A stretch of DNA of 64,000 nucleotides, taken from Haloarcula sebkhae (GTDB taxonomy: Archaea; Halobacteriota; Halobacteria; Halobacteriales; Haloarculaceae). Both the position numbers and the translations under genes were made by a program. The stretch's first letter is position 1. Each line of letters begins with the position of its first letter. This document shows, in pieces, positions 36,058 to 45,040 of this stretch. The notes beneath the pieces were generated by a model, which worked only from the letters and a program-made list of their open reading frames with translations, ran no database searches and was not told where the DNA came from. The stretch is taken from positions 248,001 to 312,000 of the forward strand of contig NZ_BMPD01000001.1 in assembly GCF_014647415.1 (NCBI RefSeq), in the 5' to 3' direction.

Positions 36058-37713
36058 TTACGTCGCCGGGGCGTTCTCGGCGACGGTTTCGATGACCGAC
36101 TCGTCAACGTACTCGTCACGGAGCGTCTGCTTGGAGAACTTCCCGGTCGCACCCTTGGGAATCCCGTCGACCAGACGGATGGCGTCGGGAACCCACCACG
36201 ACGGATAGGACTCGGCGACGAGGTCTTTGATTTCCTGCCGCAACGCGGCTTCGTCGGCTACGGTATCGCGTGTGACGACGAACGCGGCAGGGCGTTCGTC
36301 CCACCGCTCGTGGGGGACAGGGACGACGGCGGCTTCGACGACCTCGTCGTGACCCATGACCGCGTTTTCGACCTCGACGCTGGCGATCCACTCGCCGCCG
36401 CTCTTGACGAGATCGTCCATCCGGTCGACTACGTCGACGTACCCCTCCGGACTCACCCGGACAATGTCACCGGTCTTGAACCAGCCGTCGTCGGTGACGG
36501 CCTGTTCGGTCGCATCGGGGGCGTTGTAGTACTCCTGTGTGACCCACGGGCCACGCATCCAGAGTTCGCCCAGCGACTCGCCGTCCCAGGGCACTTCCTC
36601 GCCGTCGGTGTTGACGACTTTGAACTCCAGCCCGGCAATCGGGAGCCCCGCGGAGTGGCTCCGCAGGTCGAACAGTTCCTCCTCCGGCAGATCCGTCATT
36701 CCGGGCTTGGGCTCGTAGGCGTGAGTAACCGGTGATGTCTCGGTCATGCCGTAGCCGGAAATGAGGTCCACGTCGAACTCCTGCTTGTAATCCTCCATCA
36801 GCGACCGCGGCGTCGCGGACCCGCCGCTGGTGAAGTATCGAACCGAAGAGAAGTCCACGTCGGTCTCGCGGGCGTACTCCAGCAGGTCCATGAAGACAGT
36901 CGGGACCGCTGCGGAGACGGTCACGTCCTCTTCTTCGATGAGCATCGCCAGATCCTCGGCCGACGGGTTCGGCCCGGGGAGGACTGTCTTGGCTCCGGCA
37001 GCGATAGTCGTGAACGGACGACACCAGCCGCTGACGTGGAACATCGGAACGTACGTCAGCTCTACGTCGTCGGTCTTGATACCGGCCTGGCTGGTCATCA
37101 ACGACATGACCTGCGTCCAGTACATCTTCTGGGTGTACTCGACACCTTTCGGCTTGCCTGTTGTCCCGGACGTGTAGCACATCCCCGCCGGCTGGTCCTC
37201 GGGCAGTTGCGGGAAGGAGTAATCGGGGTCGCCGTCGGCGATGAACGATTCGTAGTCGACGACCGGCTCCAGCGACGTTTCGGGGACGGTGTCGCCCATC
37301 ACGATGTACTGCTCGACAGAAGCGAAGGCTTCCTCGTCGTAGGCACCTTCGAGCTTTTCTAGCATGACGGGGTCGACGATGAGGATCTCGTCCTCGGCGT
37401 CGGCTACGATGTGCTGGATGTGCTCGTCGGGCAGGAGGAGATTAATCATGTGGACCTGTGCGCCCATGCAGGCGACGCCGTAGTAGGCCTCCTGATGCCA
37501 GTGATTGTTCCAGGCGAACGTCCCGACTCTGTCGCCGCGTTCGATGCCCGCCTGTTCGAGGGCCGAGGCTAGCTTCCGTACGCGTTCGGCGTAGTCCGCT
37601 ATCGTGTACCGGTGAATCCCCTGGTGTGTCCGCGAGACGATCTCGCTGTCGGGGAACACGTTCTCGCCACGCCACAGGAATGACCGGAGGTTGAGTGGTG
37701 CACCACCTGGCAT
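36058..37713 (-). CDS. Fatty-acid/medium-chain acyl-CoA ligase (AMP-forming)
   Basis: A 551-residue ANL-superfamily enzyme that activates a carboxylic acid with ATP to an acyl-AMP and then to acyl-CoA. The P-loop is CYTSGTTGKPKGVEYTQKMY near 178. Further motifs are YVPMFHVSGWCRPF, ISGYGMTETSPVTHAYEPKP, GWFKTGDIVRVSPEGYVDVV, DRMDDLVKSGGEWIASVEVE and the catalytic Lys region GIPKGATGKFSKQTL. Overall form fits medium/long-chain enzymes of the AlkK type. The start ATG 37713 has a TATA-like TTTTAAGATAT about 26 nt above. It is divergent from the enoyl-CoA hydratase gene, and a shared regulator could act in the ~110 bp between the two promoters. Confidence 0.92.
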   Translation of the reverse strand: MPGGAPLNLRSFLWRGENVFPDSEIVSRTHQGIHRYTIADYAERVRKLASALEQAGIERGDRVGTFAWNNHWHQEAYYGVACMGAQVHMINLLLPDEHIQHIVADAEDEILIVDPVMLEKLEGAYDEEAFASVEQYIVMGDTVPETSLEPVVDYESFIADGDPDYSFPQLPEDQPAGMCYTSGTTGKPKGVEYTQKMYWTQVMSLMTSQAGIKTDDVELTYVPMFHVSGWCRPFTTIAAGAKTVLPGPNPSAEDLAMLIEEEDVTVSAAVPTVFMDLLEYARETDVDFSSVRYFTSGGSATPRSLMEDYKQEFDVDLISGYGMTETSPVTHAYEPKPGMTDLPEEELFDLRSHSAGLPIAGLEFKVVNTDGEEVPWDGESLGELWMRGPWVTQEYYNAPDATEQAVTDDGWFKTGDIVRVSPEGYVDVVDRMDDLVKSGGEWIASVEVENAVMGHDEVVEAAVVPVPHERWDERPAAFVVTRDTVADEAALRQEIKDLVAESYPSWWVPDAIRLVDGIPKGATGKFSKQTLRDEYVDESVIETVAENAPAT

Positions 37714-37824
37714 ACTGCGTGTCAACACACACCGATATCTTAAAACTAGCCCTGCTCGCTGTGATACCCTCAACGTGCCACCCGCAGCTCGTGGCCAGCG
37801 CTGTCTGAAACTGTGAACCGGCGG

Positions 37825-37834
37825 TAAATTTATA
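37825..37834 (+). promoter_or_regulatory. TATA box ahead of a nine-codon upstream ORF and the enoyl-CoA hydratase gene
   Basis: TAAATTTATA is centred 28 nt above the ATG at 37858, which opens a nine-codon ORF. The hydratase GTG is at 37884 and a GGAGTGAT Shine-Dalgarno-like sequence at 37871-37878 lies just above it. Transcription start would therefore be near 37856. Confidence 0.55.
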
Positions 37835-37857
37835 CCGAGACCGTGTGAAGCGAACCC

Positions 37858-37887
37858 ATGCAGTTACAACGGAGTGATATCCGGTGA
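37858..37887 (+). CDS. Nine-codon upstream ORF (MQLQRSDIR)
   Basis: An ATG sits where transcription should begin and opens MQLQRSDIR, whose TGA overlaps the GTG start of the hydratase gene in a GTGA arrangement. The ORF contains the GGAGTGAT ribosome-binding site of the next gene. It could be a leader peptide giving translational coupling. It is in a different frame from the hydratase, so it is not an N-terminal extension. Confidence 0.3.
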   Translation: MQLQRSDIR

Positions 37888-38678
37888 GCGAGTCCGTACT
37901 GCTCTCCATCGACGACGGCATCGCCACGCTGACGCTGAACGAACCGGAAACGCGGAACGCACTCACACAGCCCGTATACGACGCCTTGGAGCGCCACCTC
38001 GATACCATCGAGACTGCGTCCGATGTTCGGTGTGTCGTCATCGAGGGCACCGGCGAGTCGTTCTCGGCCGGCGGCGACATCGAGGGAATGAGCGAGCGGC
38101 TCACGGACGACGACCCGACTGACGACGCCGTCAGCGAACTGGCTCGCCGGACCCGCGACACCATCGCCAGAGTCGTCGCACTACCGGTCCCGACCGTCGC
38201 AAAGGTCGACGGGTCGGCCGTCGGGGCCGGCGCGAACCTCGCGATCGCCTGTGACATCCAGCTGGCGAGCGAGTCGGCCAGCATCGGCTTCGTGTTCCGG
38301 CAGGTCGGCCTCAGCGTCGACGCTGGCACGTCGTATCTGCTCCCCCGTATCGTCGGGACCAACGTCGCAAAGGAGCTAGTGTTCACCGGCGAGATCCTGG
38401 GTGCCGAGCGAGCCGCGGAGCTGGGCCTGTTCAATCACGTCTACAACGCTGAAGCGTTCGAGTCCGAAGTCGAGGCGACCGTCAGCCGCATCGCCGATGG
38501 GCCGACCGTTGCCCTCCGGCATTCAAAACGGCTGCTTCAGGACGGCCTGGAGAAGTCCTTCGACCGCGCCCAGCGCGACGAGGCAACTGCCCAGGGTATC
38601 GTCTTCGAGACGGCCGACCACGAGGAGGGCGTCGAGGCGTTCCTGACCGACCGCCGGCCGGAGTTCGTCGGACGGTGA
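37884..38678 (+). CDS. Enoyl-CoA hydratase/isomerase (PaaG-like)
   Basis: A 264-residue crotonase-fold enzyme. FSAGGDIEGMSERL gives the first oxyanion-hole strand and VDGSAVGAGANLAIACDIQL the second. The following helix, IGFVFRQVGLSVDAGTSYLL, lacks the catalytic Glu of classical hydratases (PEIxLG) but has an Asp before the GTSY turn. That pattern is seen in PaaG-type isomerases and relatives. An isomerase or ring-epoxide isomerase type of reaction is thus more likely than plain hydration (inference). The start is GTG 37884, preceded by a GGAGTGAT ribosome-binding site and an overlapping mini-ORF. The APH-like gene follows after 43 bp, probably in one transcript. Confidence 0.88.
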   Translation: MSESVLLSIDDGIATLTLNEPETRNALTQPVYDALERHLDTIETASDVRCVVIEGTGESFSAGGDIEGMSERLTDDDPTDDAVSELARRTRDTIARVVALPVPTVAKVDGSAVGAGANLAIACDIQLASESASIGFVFRQVGLSVDAGTSYLLPRIVGTNVAKELVFTGEILGAERAAELGLFNHVYNAEAFESEVEATVSRIADGPTVALRHSKRLLQDGLEKSFDRAQRDEATAQGIVFETADHEEGVEAFLTDRRPEFVGR

Positions 38679-38721
38679 CACGACCCGCAGTTTTTCATGA
38701 CACGGAACCCAATCAGCGACC

Positions 38722-39792
38722 ATGACTGAACACAGCACCGACTACTACCAGCGACTGGTCGACGAAAGTGCGCTCGAAGAGTTCCTCACGAGGGAAGTCG
38801 GCCCGGTCGACACGTTCGACGTTGCGCGCCACGAGCAGGGTCACTCCAACGAGACGCTGTTTGTCACCTGGGGCGACCGAGAGCTGGTCGTCAGGCGGCC
38901 CCCGCCGGGCCAGACCGCCGAGACAGCTCACGACGTGTTGCGGGAGTACCGCGTCATCGACGCGCTACAGGACACAGCCGTACCGGTCCCGCCGACAGTG
39001 ACGGCCTGTGACGATGAGTCGGTCATCGGCAGCGATTTCTACGTCATGGCTCGCGTCGAGGGGACCGTCATCCGAGACCAAGAGCCAGCACGCTTCGCGA
39101 ACAACGACGCCCGGGCGGCAGTCGGCACCGAACTGGTGGACACCCTCGCAGCCATCCACGAGGTTGATACCGAATCCGTCGGCCTGTCAGACCTCGGCCG
39201 TGCGAGAGGGTATGCGAAGCGGCAGGTCACGCGCTGGGGGAAACAACTGGCGTGGGCGTTCGAGCGGACGGCCGAGTCCCGCACTGTCCCTGAACTGGAG
39301 CGGGTCGGCTCGTGGCTTCAGGACGAGTGTCCCGACGACCATCCGGAGACACTGGTGCATGGCGATTACAAACTCGACAACGTGATGTTCGGCCCCGGTG
39401 ACGACCCGGACCTCGCCGCCGTCTTCGACTGGGAGATGGCGACGCTGGGCGACCCACGGGCCGACCTCGGCTGGCTGCTCTCGTACTGGCGTGACGCCAA
39501 GGACCCCGAGCCGGAGATTCCCGACCTTGCGATGGAGTTCATCGAGGCACCGGGCTACCCGACCCGGAAAGATCTGGTCGACCGCTGGGAAGCCCAGACC
39601 GGCCTGACGTTCGAACACGAGCGGTTCTATCGGACGCTCGCCGTGTACAAGCTCGCCGCCCTTGGGGAGATGTTCTACCGGCGCTATCTGGAAGGCAACG
39701 CCGACGACCCGTTCTATCCATTGATGGAGAACCGCGTCCCGGCGCTGGCCGACCGCGCGATCCGGATTATCGAGGGCGACGAACCGCTCTAG
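38722..39792 (+). CDS. Phosphotransferase-family protein (APH/ACAD10-like kinase)
   Basis: A 356-residue protein of the APH (choline kinase-like) fold. The N lobe contains HSNETLFVTWGDRELVVRRP. The catalytic loop is LVHGDYKLDNVMFGPGDD near 212 and the metal-binding loop is AAVFDWEMATLGDPRADLGW. This subgroup, in animals fused to or paired with acyl-CoA dehydrogenases (ACAD10/11), phosphorylates 4-hydroxyacyl-CoA substrates before their dehydration (established for ACAD10/11-type systems). Its placement inside a cluster of acyl-CoA genes fits that role far better than antibiotic phosphorylation. No experimental proof exists in the sequence itself. It is likely co-transcribed with the hydratase/isomerase gene upstream. 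Confidence 0.86.
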   Translation: MTEHSTDYYQRLVDESALEEFLTREVGPVDTFDVARHEQGHSNETLFVTWGDRELVVRRPPPGQTAETAHDVLREYRVIDALQDTAVPVPPTVTACDDESVIGSDFYVMARVEGTVIRDQEPARFANNDARAAVGTELVDTLAAIHEVDTESVGLSDLGRARGYAKRQVTRWGKQLAWAFERTAESRTVPELERVGSWLQDECPDDHPETLVHGDYKLDNVMFGPGDDPDLAAVFDWEMATLGDPRADLGWLLSYWRDAKDPEPEIPDLAMEFIEAPGYPTRKDLVDRWEAQTGLTFEHERFYRTLAVYKLAALGEMFYRRYLEGNADDPFYPLMENRVPALADRAIRIIEGDEPL

Positions 39793-39959
39793 CAGCGACG
39801 AAGCAAGAGCCGATTTGCGTGTCGAAGCCCCGGCAGATGGCAGCAACCCCATACACAGCTCGCCGGGGGCTTTCTGGCTGGTAATAATCGTCGACGTATT
39901 GCGACACAAAACGGATGCTAGGGGGATGATTGATATGTGTTGCAATAGACACTACGCGT

Positions 39960-41924
39960 ATGCGAGCAGAGCAGCCAGAGATAGCGACAGTTGCAGTGCT
40001 CGGTGCGGGAACGATGGGCCACGGCATCGCCGAGGTCACGGCAATCGCCGGCTACGACGTCGTGCTGCGTGACATCGAGGCGGACATCGTCGAAGACGGC
40101 TACGACGAGATCGAGTGGTCGCTCGAAAAGCTCGCCGAGAAGGGGCGACTCGACGAGGACCCCGACGACGTGGCGGCGCGGGTCGCGACGACGACCGATC
40201 TGGAAGCGGCGGTGAGCGACGCGGATCTGGTCATCGAGGCCGGCCCGGAACAGCTCTCGGTGAAACAGGACATCTTCGAGTCCGTCGACGCCGCAGCGCC
40301 CGAAGATGCGCTGCTGGCGACGAACAGCTCCTCGCTGTCCATCACGGAGATCGCCGCAGCGACAGAGCGGCCGGACTCGGTGCTGGGCCTGCACTTCTTC
40401 AATCCGCCGGTGAAGATGGACCTCGTCGAGGTCATCTACGGCAAGGCGACGACCGACGAGACGGCCCAGCGCGGCTACGAGTTCGTCGAATCTCTCGGCA
40501 AGACGCCGATATACGTCCGCAAGGACGTGCGTGGGTTCGTCGTCAACTCCGTCCTCGGGCCGTTCATGAGCGAGCCGGCCTGGATGGTCTCGGCGGGCGA
40601 GGCGACTATCCGGCAGGCCGACGCCGCGATGGTCCACGAGCGAGGGTACCCGATGGGGCCGTTCGAACTCGGCGACCTGACCGGCATCGACATCGGCTAC
40701 CATGTCCGGACGGAGGCCGGAAGGCCGGTCCCGCCTATCATGGCGGAGAAAGTCGAAAACGAAAACCTCGGCCGCAAGACCGGCAAGGGGTACTACGACT
40801 ACGACGACGGCGGCGGCCCGGAGTACGTCCCGGAGGATGCCAAGGGGTTCGACCATCTCCGCGTCGAAGCGGTGATGGCGAACGAGGCCGCAAAGCTCGT
40901 CGGCGACGACGTAGCGACGGCAGAGGCCATCGACACGGGGATGCGACTCGGGGCGGGCTTCCCTGAGGGGACCTGCCGCCGGGCCGACGACATCGGCCTC
41001 GACAACATCCTCGAAAAACTCCGGAAGCTCCGCGACGAGCACGGCGACGACCGCTACGAGCCGGCGGAGTACCTTGTTGATCTCGTGGCAGCCGGCCACA
41101 CCGGGACGGAAGCGGGCCAGGGCTTCCACGAGTACGACAACGGCGACGGCCCGGGTGACTACCACACGATCAACTGGGAACTCGATGACGATGGCCTGCT
41201 AGAAGTGGAACTCGACCGCCCATCGCGAATGAACGCTATCAGCGAAACCCTCGCGGACGAGGTCGTCGATCTGCTTTCGTCGGTCGACGAGGACGACGTC
41301 CGGGCCGTCGTGTTCGAAGGGGCCGGCGAGCGCGCCTTTTCCGCCGGAGCCGACATCTCCGGCTTCGCGGACCGCGACCCCGCACAGACGTCGGAGCCGA
41401 CGAAAGTGTTCACGACGGTCGCCGAGTACCCCCGACCGACGCTGGCGCGCATCGACGGCTACTGTCTCGGCGCGGGGCTGGAACTCGCCCTTGCCTGTGA
41501 CCTCCGGCTGGCGACGACCAATTCGGAGTTTGGCTTCCCCGAAATCACGCTCGGGCTGCTCCCCGGCGGCGGTGGAACACAGCGCGCGATCCGAATGTTG
41601 ACCGACGCCCGGGCGAAGGAACTCGTGTTCCGCGGCGAGCACATCTCCGCCGAGCGGGCGGCCGACTGGGGACTCATCAACCGGGCCGTCGACGCCGACG
41701 AGTTCGATGACGTGGTCGAAGAGTTCGTTTCGGACCTCGTATCCGGGCCGCCGATTGCCCTGCGGAAGGCCAAGCGTGTGATGAACGAAGGAGCCGACGA
41801 GAGCCTCGACGCCGGCCTCGAAATGGAGAGCCAGGCCTTTGCGCTCCTACTGACGACTGACGACGTAGCGGAAGGGACAGCGGCCTTTGCGGCCGACCGT
41901 GAGCCAGAGTTCGAAGGGAAGTAG
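39960..41924 (+). CDS. 3-hydroxyacyl-CoA dehydrogenase / enoyl-CoA hydratase fusion
   Basis: A 654-residue bifunctional beta-oxidation protein. The N-terminal NAD domain has VAVLGAGTMGHGIAEVTAIA. NSSSLSITEIAAATERPDSV and LGLHFFNPPVKMDLVEVIYG are HCDH hallmarks, and two HCDH C-terminal repeats run to about 400. A crotonase domain fills the rest, with FSAGADISGFADRD, DGYCLGAGLELALACDLRLA and the catalytic Glu in FPEITLGLLPGGGGTQR. The order HCDH then ECH is the reverse of E. coli FadB and is common in archaea. It would catalyse hydration and oxidation of enoyl-CoA to 3-ketoacyl-CoA. The start ATG 39960 is preferred to 39930. A thiolase to finish the cycle is not in the window. Confidence 0.92.
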   Translation: MRAEQPEIATVAVLGAGTMGHGIAEVTAIAGYDVVLRDIEADIVEDGYDEIEWSLEKLAEKGRLDEDPDDVAARVATTTDLEAAVSDADLVIEAGPEQLSVKQDIFESVDAAAPEDALLATNSSSLSITEIAAATERPDSVLGLHFFNPPVKMDLVEVIYGKATTDETAQRGYEFVESLGKTPIYVRKDVRGFVVNSVLGPFMSEPAWMVSAGEATIRQADAAMVHERGYPMGPFELGDLTGIDIGYHVRTEAGRPVPPIMAEKVENENLGRKTGKGYYDYDDGGGPEYVPEDAKGFDHLRVEAVMANEAAKLVGDDVATAEAIDTGMRLGAGFPEGTCRRADDIGLDNILEKLRKLRDEHGDDRYEPAEYLVDLVAAGHTGTEAGQGFHEYDNGDGPGDYHTINWELDDDGLLEVELDRPSRMNAISETLADEVVDLLSSVDEDDVRAVVFEGAGERAFSAGADISGFADRDPAQTSEPTKVFTTVAEYPRPTLARIDGYCLGAGLELALACDLRLATTNSEFGFPEITLGLLPGGGGTQRAIRMLTDARAKELVFRGEHISAERAADWGLINRAVDADEFDDVVEEFVSDLVSGPPIALRKAKRVMNEGADESLDAGLEMESQAFALLLTTDDVAEGTAAFAADREPEFEGK

Positions 41925-41950
41925 CAACCGTCGCCGCTGACTGCCCCGTC

Positions 41951-43168
41951 CTACTCGCGGTAGCGACGCACCGGCTCCAGTTCCTCGCTGTCCACGTCCT
42001 TGAAGGCCTCCCGAGCGATAGTCCGCAGGTGGACCTCATCAGCCCCGTCAACGATTCGGAACGTCCTGACCAGTTCGTAGAAGTCCGCAAGCGGGAGGTC
42101 CCGGCCGATGCCGTTGCCGCCACAGAACTGGACCGCAGTGTCGATGGCGTCCTGCGTCGCCCGAGCGGCGAACACTTTGCTCATCGACACCTCGACGCGG
42201 GCTTCCTTGCCGGCGGCGATGGCGTCCGCGGCGGCCCGGACCAGCGCCCGCGCGGCCTGAATCTGTGTCTCCTGTTCGGCGATTTCGAAGCGGACGTGCT
42301 GTTTGTCGGCCACGGAGTCGCCGAAGGCCTGCCGTTCGGTGGTGTAGGCCTTGGCGATGGACAGCGCCCGCTCGGCCATCCCCGAGAAACGCATGCAGTG
42401 GGTAAGCCGCGCCGGGCCGAGCCGTTGCTGGACGTGCTGGAAGCCGTTGCCTTCCTCGCCCAGCAGGTGTTCTTCGGGGACGCGAACGCCGTTGAACTCG
42501 ATTTCGGCGTGGCCCTTCGGGTCACCCTGGCTGCCCATATGCGGGACGTTCCGAACGATGTCCACACCGTCGGCGTCGGCCGGGACGATGAACACTGAAC
42601 ACCCCTCATACGGGTGGACGTCCTCGTCCGTCCGGGCAAAGACGAGCAGGATGTCGGCGTCGACGCCACCGGTTGTCCACCACTTGTGGCCGTCGATGAC
42701 CCACTCGTCACCCTCCTTCTGTGCCGTGGTGCGTATCATCTTCGGGTCGGAGCCCGCGCCCTGCATCGGCTCCGTCATCGCGAAGCCAGACTGTATCTCG
42801 CCTTCGACGAGCGGGTCGAGGTACTCCGATTTCTGGAGTTCGGTACCCTGCATCTCCAGCAGGTGCATGTTCCCCTCGTCGGGCGCGTCGACGCGCATCG
42901 CAATCGGGCCAAGGAGGCTTCGGCCCGCTTCTTCGAACGTCGGCAACACGTCACGGAAATCGTAGCCCATCCCGCCGTGTTCTTCGGGGATTTGCGGGGC
43001 GTACACGTCGTACTCCCGTGCGGCAGCGCGAAGGTCGCGAACTGTTGCGTCGGAGATAGCCGTCCCGCCCGCGAGTTCTCGCTCCCGCGGGATGACGACC
43101 TCGACCATCAACGCTCGGGCACGCTCGGCAAGCGTAGTCGCGGCCTCGGAATCGGTGAACGATATCAT
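41951..43168 (-). CDS. Acyl-CoA dehydrogenase (ACAD10/11-like)
   Basis: A 405-residue FAD enzyme with an acidic N terminus and the full acyl-CoA dehydrogenase core. Motifs are FAMTEPMQGAGSDPKMIRTT, WVIDGHKWWTTGGVDADILL, VPHMGSQGDPKGHAEIEFNG, LGPARLTHCMRFSGMAERAL, QFCGGNGIGRDLPLADFYEL and RIVDGADEVHLRTIAREAF. The W-W-TTGG and DGADEVH forms, in place of WITNG and YEGTSE, are those of the ACAD10/11-type subfamily. This suits the APH-like kinase two genes away. It converges with the HCDH-ECH fusion with only 26 bp between stops. ATG 43168 is preferred to long upstream frame extensions. Confidence 0.88.
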   Translation of the reverse strand: MISFTDSEAATTLAERARALMVEVVIPRERELAGGTAISDATVRDLRAAAREYDVYAPQIPEEHGGMGYDFRDVLPTFEEAGRSLLGPIAMRVDAPDEGNMHLLEMQGTELQKSEYLDPLVEGEIQSGFAMTEPMQGAGSDPKMIRTTAQKEGDEWVIDGHKWWTTGGVDADILLVFARTDEDVHPYEGCSVFIVPADADGVDIVRNVPHMGSQGDPKGHAEIEFNGVRVPEEHLLGEEGNGFQHVQQRLGPARLTHCMRFSGMAERALSIAKAYTTERQAFGDSVADKQHVRFEIAEQETQIQAARALVRAAADAIAAGKEARVEVSMSKVFAARATQDAIDTAVQFCGGNGIGRDLPLADFYELVRTFRIVDGADEVHLRTIAREAFKDVDSEELEPVRRYRE

Positions 43169-43333
43169 GGCACATTCTCGTTCTCGCACGTCGACATCAT
43201 AAGTGTTGGAGCACAGCGAACGCGTGGTTGGTCGTTTATTTTCCAGCGTAGCGTCCCGCACACCCATCGCGACGCACCCACGGAACCGGGCGTCGGCGGT
43301 AGTTTCATACCCAGGCCAGTCCAAGCCGCTGCC

Positions 43334-44029
43334 GTGAGCGAGAGTCCAGATGTCGAGGCCGTCTTCTGGGACATCGGGGGTGTGATCCTCCGGATGGCGT
43401 CCGTCCGGGCGGCCCACCGCGAGTTTGTCGACCGCCTGTGTGCGGAGTACCCGGCCGCTGCGGATTCCGACGCGGCCCTCGAACGATGGCGGAACGTCCT
43501 CGGAACGTACTTCGGCGAGCGCGAGGGGACAGCGTTCCGGCCCGCCCACGAGGGCTATCGGCGGGCAGTCGATGAAATTCTGACAGTCAGTCCCGAGGAA
43601 ACCGAGTGGGAATCACTGTTCCGGAAAATCCGTACCGAACAGGTCGAGCCCAACTCCGACGCCATCACGGCGATCGAGGCGCTGGCAGACGCGCCGCTCC
43701 ATCAGGGCGTCATCAGCGATGTGGACGACGACGAAGGCAAGGAACTGTTGCGGACTTTCGAGGTCTGGGACGCGATGGATTCGTACACCACTTCAGAGGC
43801 CGTCGGTCGAACCAAGCCGGACCCGGCGATGTTCGAAACGGCGCTCGGGAAGGCCGGGGTCGAACCGGCACAGTCTGTGATGATCGGTGACCGCTACGAG
43901 CACGATATGGACGGCGGAACGCGGGCCGGGCTGTGGACGGTCGCCTACGGGGCCGAGGACGGACCCGCCGTGGATGTGGCTCTTGACGATCTCCGAAAGT
44001 TACCGGACTGGCTCGGCGTTTCGAAGTGA
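43334..44029 (+). CDS. HAD-superfamily hydrolase (HAD-IA)
   Basis: A 231-residue HAD phosphatase-like protein. The nucleophile loop AVFWDIGGVILRM has the first Asp but Gly in the usual second Asp position, which is frequent in this DxGGV subgroup. The cap is helical, residues ~25-95. Motif II Ser/Thr is in HQGVISDVDDDEG, motif III Lys in GRTKPDPAMFETALG, and motif IV is VMIGDRYEHDMDGGTRAG. It starts at GTG 43334; upstream in-frame sequence belongs to the antisense of the ACAD gene. The substrate is unknown. It converges with the SDR gene, 39 bp apart. Confidence 0.84.
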   Translation: MSESPDVEAVFWDIGGVILRMASVRAAHREFVDRLCAEYPAAADSDAALERWRNVLGTYFGEREGTAFRPAHEGYRRAVDEILTVSPEETEWESLFRKIRTEQVEPNSDAITAIEALADAPLHQGVISDVDDDEGKELLRTFEVWDAMDSYTTSEAVGRTKPDPAMFETALGKAGVEPAQSVMIGDRYEHDMDGGTRAGLWTVAYGAEDGPAVDVALDDLRKLPDWLGVSK

Positions 44030-44068
44030 GGCCGCGGCTCCGACCGGCGTGACTGGAACTCCCAGCGC

Positions 44069-44878
44069 TCAGATGTCAGGCGTCTCTTCAAGCCGTGGGA
44101 CGCCGGCGGCGGTGATGGTCTGACCGACGATGTACGACGAGGCCGGACTGGCGAGGAACAGCGCGATGTCGGCGATCTCCTCCGAGAGACCGATGCGGCG
44201 CTCGACGGCCTCGCGGTCGATGTTGTCGGCGCTGACGCCCATCTGTGACTCGACGCCCGGCGTGGCGACGAAGCCCGGCGCGATGCAGTTGATGCGGATG
44301 TCGCGGTCAGCCCACTCCGCCGACAGCGTCGACGTGAGATTGCTGACGCCGGCCTTTGCGGCCCCGTAGTGGCTCATGTACGGCGCGCCCTGTTCCCCGG
44401 CGACGCTGGAGAGATTGATGACCGTCCCGCCGCCGTCAGCGGCCAGCGCGTCCCCGGCCGCCTGCGTACAGTGGTAGGTCCCGTGGAGGTTGATGTCGAC
44501 GATGGTTTTCCAGCCGTTCTCGCTGATATCGTCGAACCCGGACATGAAGCTCGCCCCGGCGTTGTTCACGAGCACGTCCAGCCCGCCGAACTCGTCGACG
44601 GTCGCTTCCACTAGCGCCTCGACGGCCTCGCGGTCTGTCACGTCGCATTCGATAGCGACCGCCTCACCGGGCCGGTCGCTGTCGTTGATTTCGTCGGCCA
44701 CCGGTCCGACGTTGTCCTGCTCGCGCGAACAGACAACCACGTCGGCCCCGTCGGCCGCGAACTCCTCAGCGATTGCCCGGCCGATGCCGCTCGATGCGCC
44801 CGTTATAATCGCCCGCTGACCTTCCAGGCGAAACCGCTCCGTGTGTGACTTTGACATCGCATCGGACATCTCGGGCAT
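44069..44878 (-). CDS. SDR-family oxidoreductase (FabG-like)
   Basis: A 269-residue classical SDR. IITGASSGIGRAIAEEFAAD is the cofactor loop, LVNNAGASFMSGFDDISENG the NNAG block, NLSSVAGEQGAPYMSHYGAA carries the catalytic Ser and Tyr, followed by the Lys in AAKAGVSN. CIAPGFVATPGVESQMG and ASSYIVGQTITAAGVPRLEE complete the FabG-like pattern. A 3-ketoacyl or 3-hydroxyacyl reductase/dehydrogenase role fits the neighbourhood, though the substrate is not certain. I take ATG 44878; another ATG nine bases in, or a TTG six bases upstream, cannot be excluded. Confidence 0.88.
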   Translation of the reverse strand: MPEMSDAMSKSHTERFRLEGQRAIITGASSGIGRAIAEEFAADGADVVVCSREQDNVGPVADEINDSDRPGEAVAIECDVTDREAVEALVEATVDEFGGLDVLVNNAGASFMSGFDDISENGWKTIVDINLHGTYHCTQAAGDALAADGGGTVINLSSVAGEQGAPYMSHYGAAKAGVSNLTSTLSAEWADRDIRINCIAPGFVATPGVESQMGVSADNIDREAVERRIGLSEEIADIALFLASPASSYIVGQTITAAGVPRLEETPDI

Positions 44879-45040
44879 CCGCAATAAAGCTACGTCCTGA
44901 GTGTTCTCTTCCGGATTCCGTTGAATATAGTTGAACAGCTAGAACAGCCTGTGAGCGCTGTGTCTCCCTGAGGTGGCGTGGCGAGTAACCGGCGATCCCC
45001 GGTAGCATTAACACCGGTGCGGGACACGGTGACGATGTGT

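Noticed and set aside
39918-41165. Minus-strand frame (415 codons) opposite the HCDH-ECH fusion
   Set aside because: Antisense shadow of a highly GC-biased gene, with no protein family signature.
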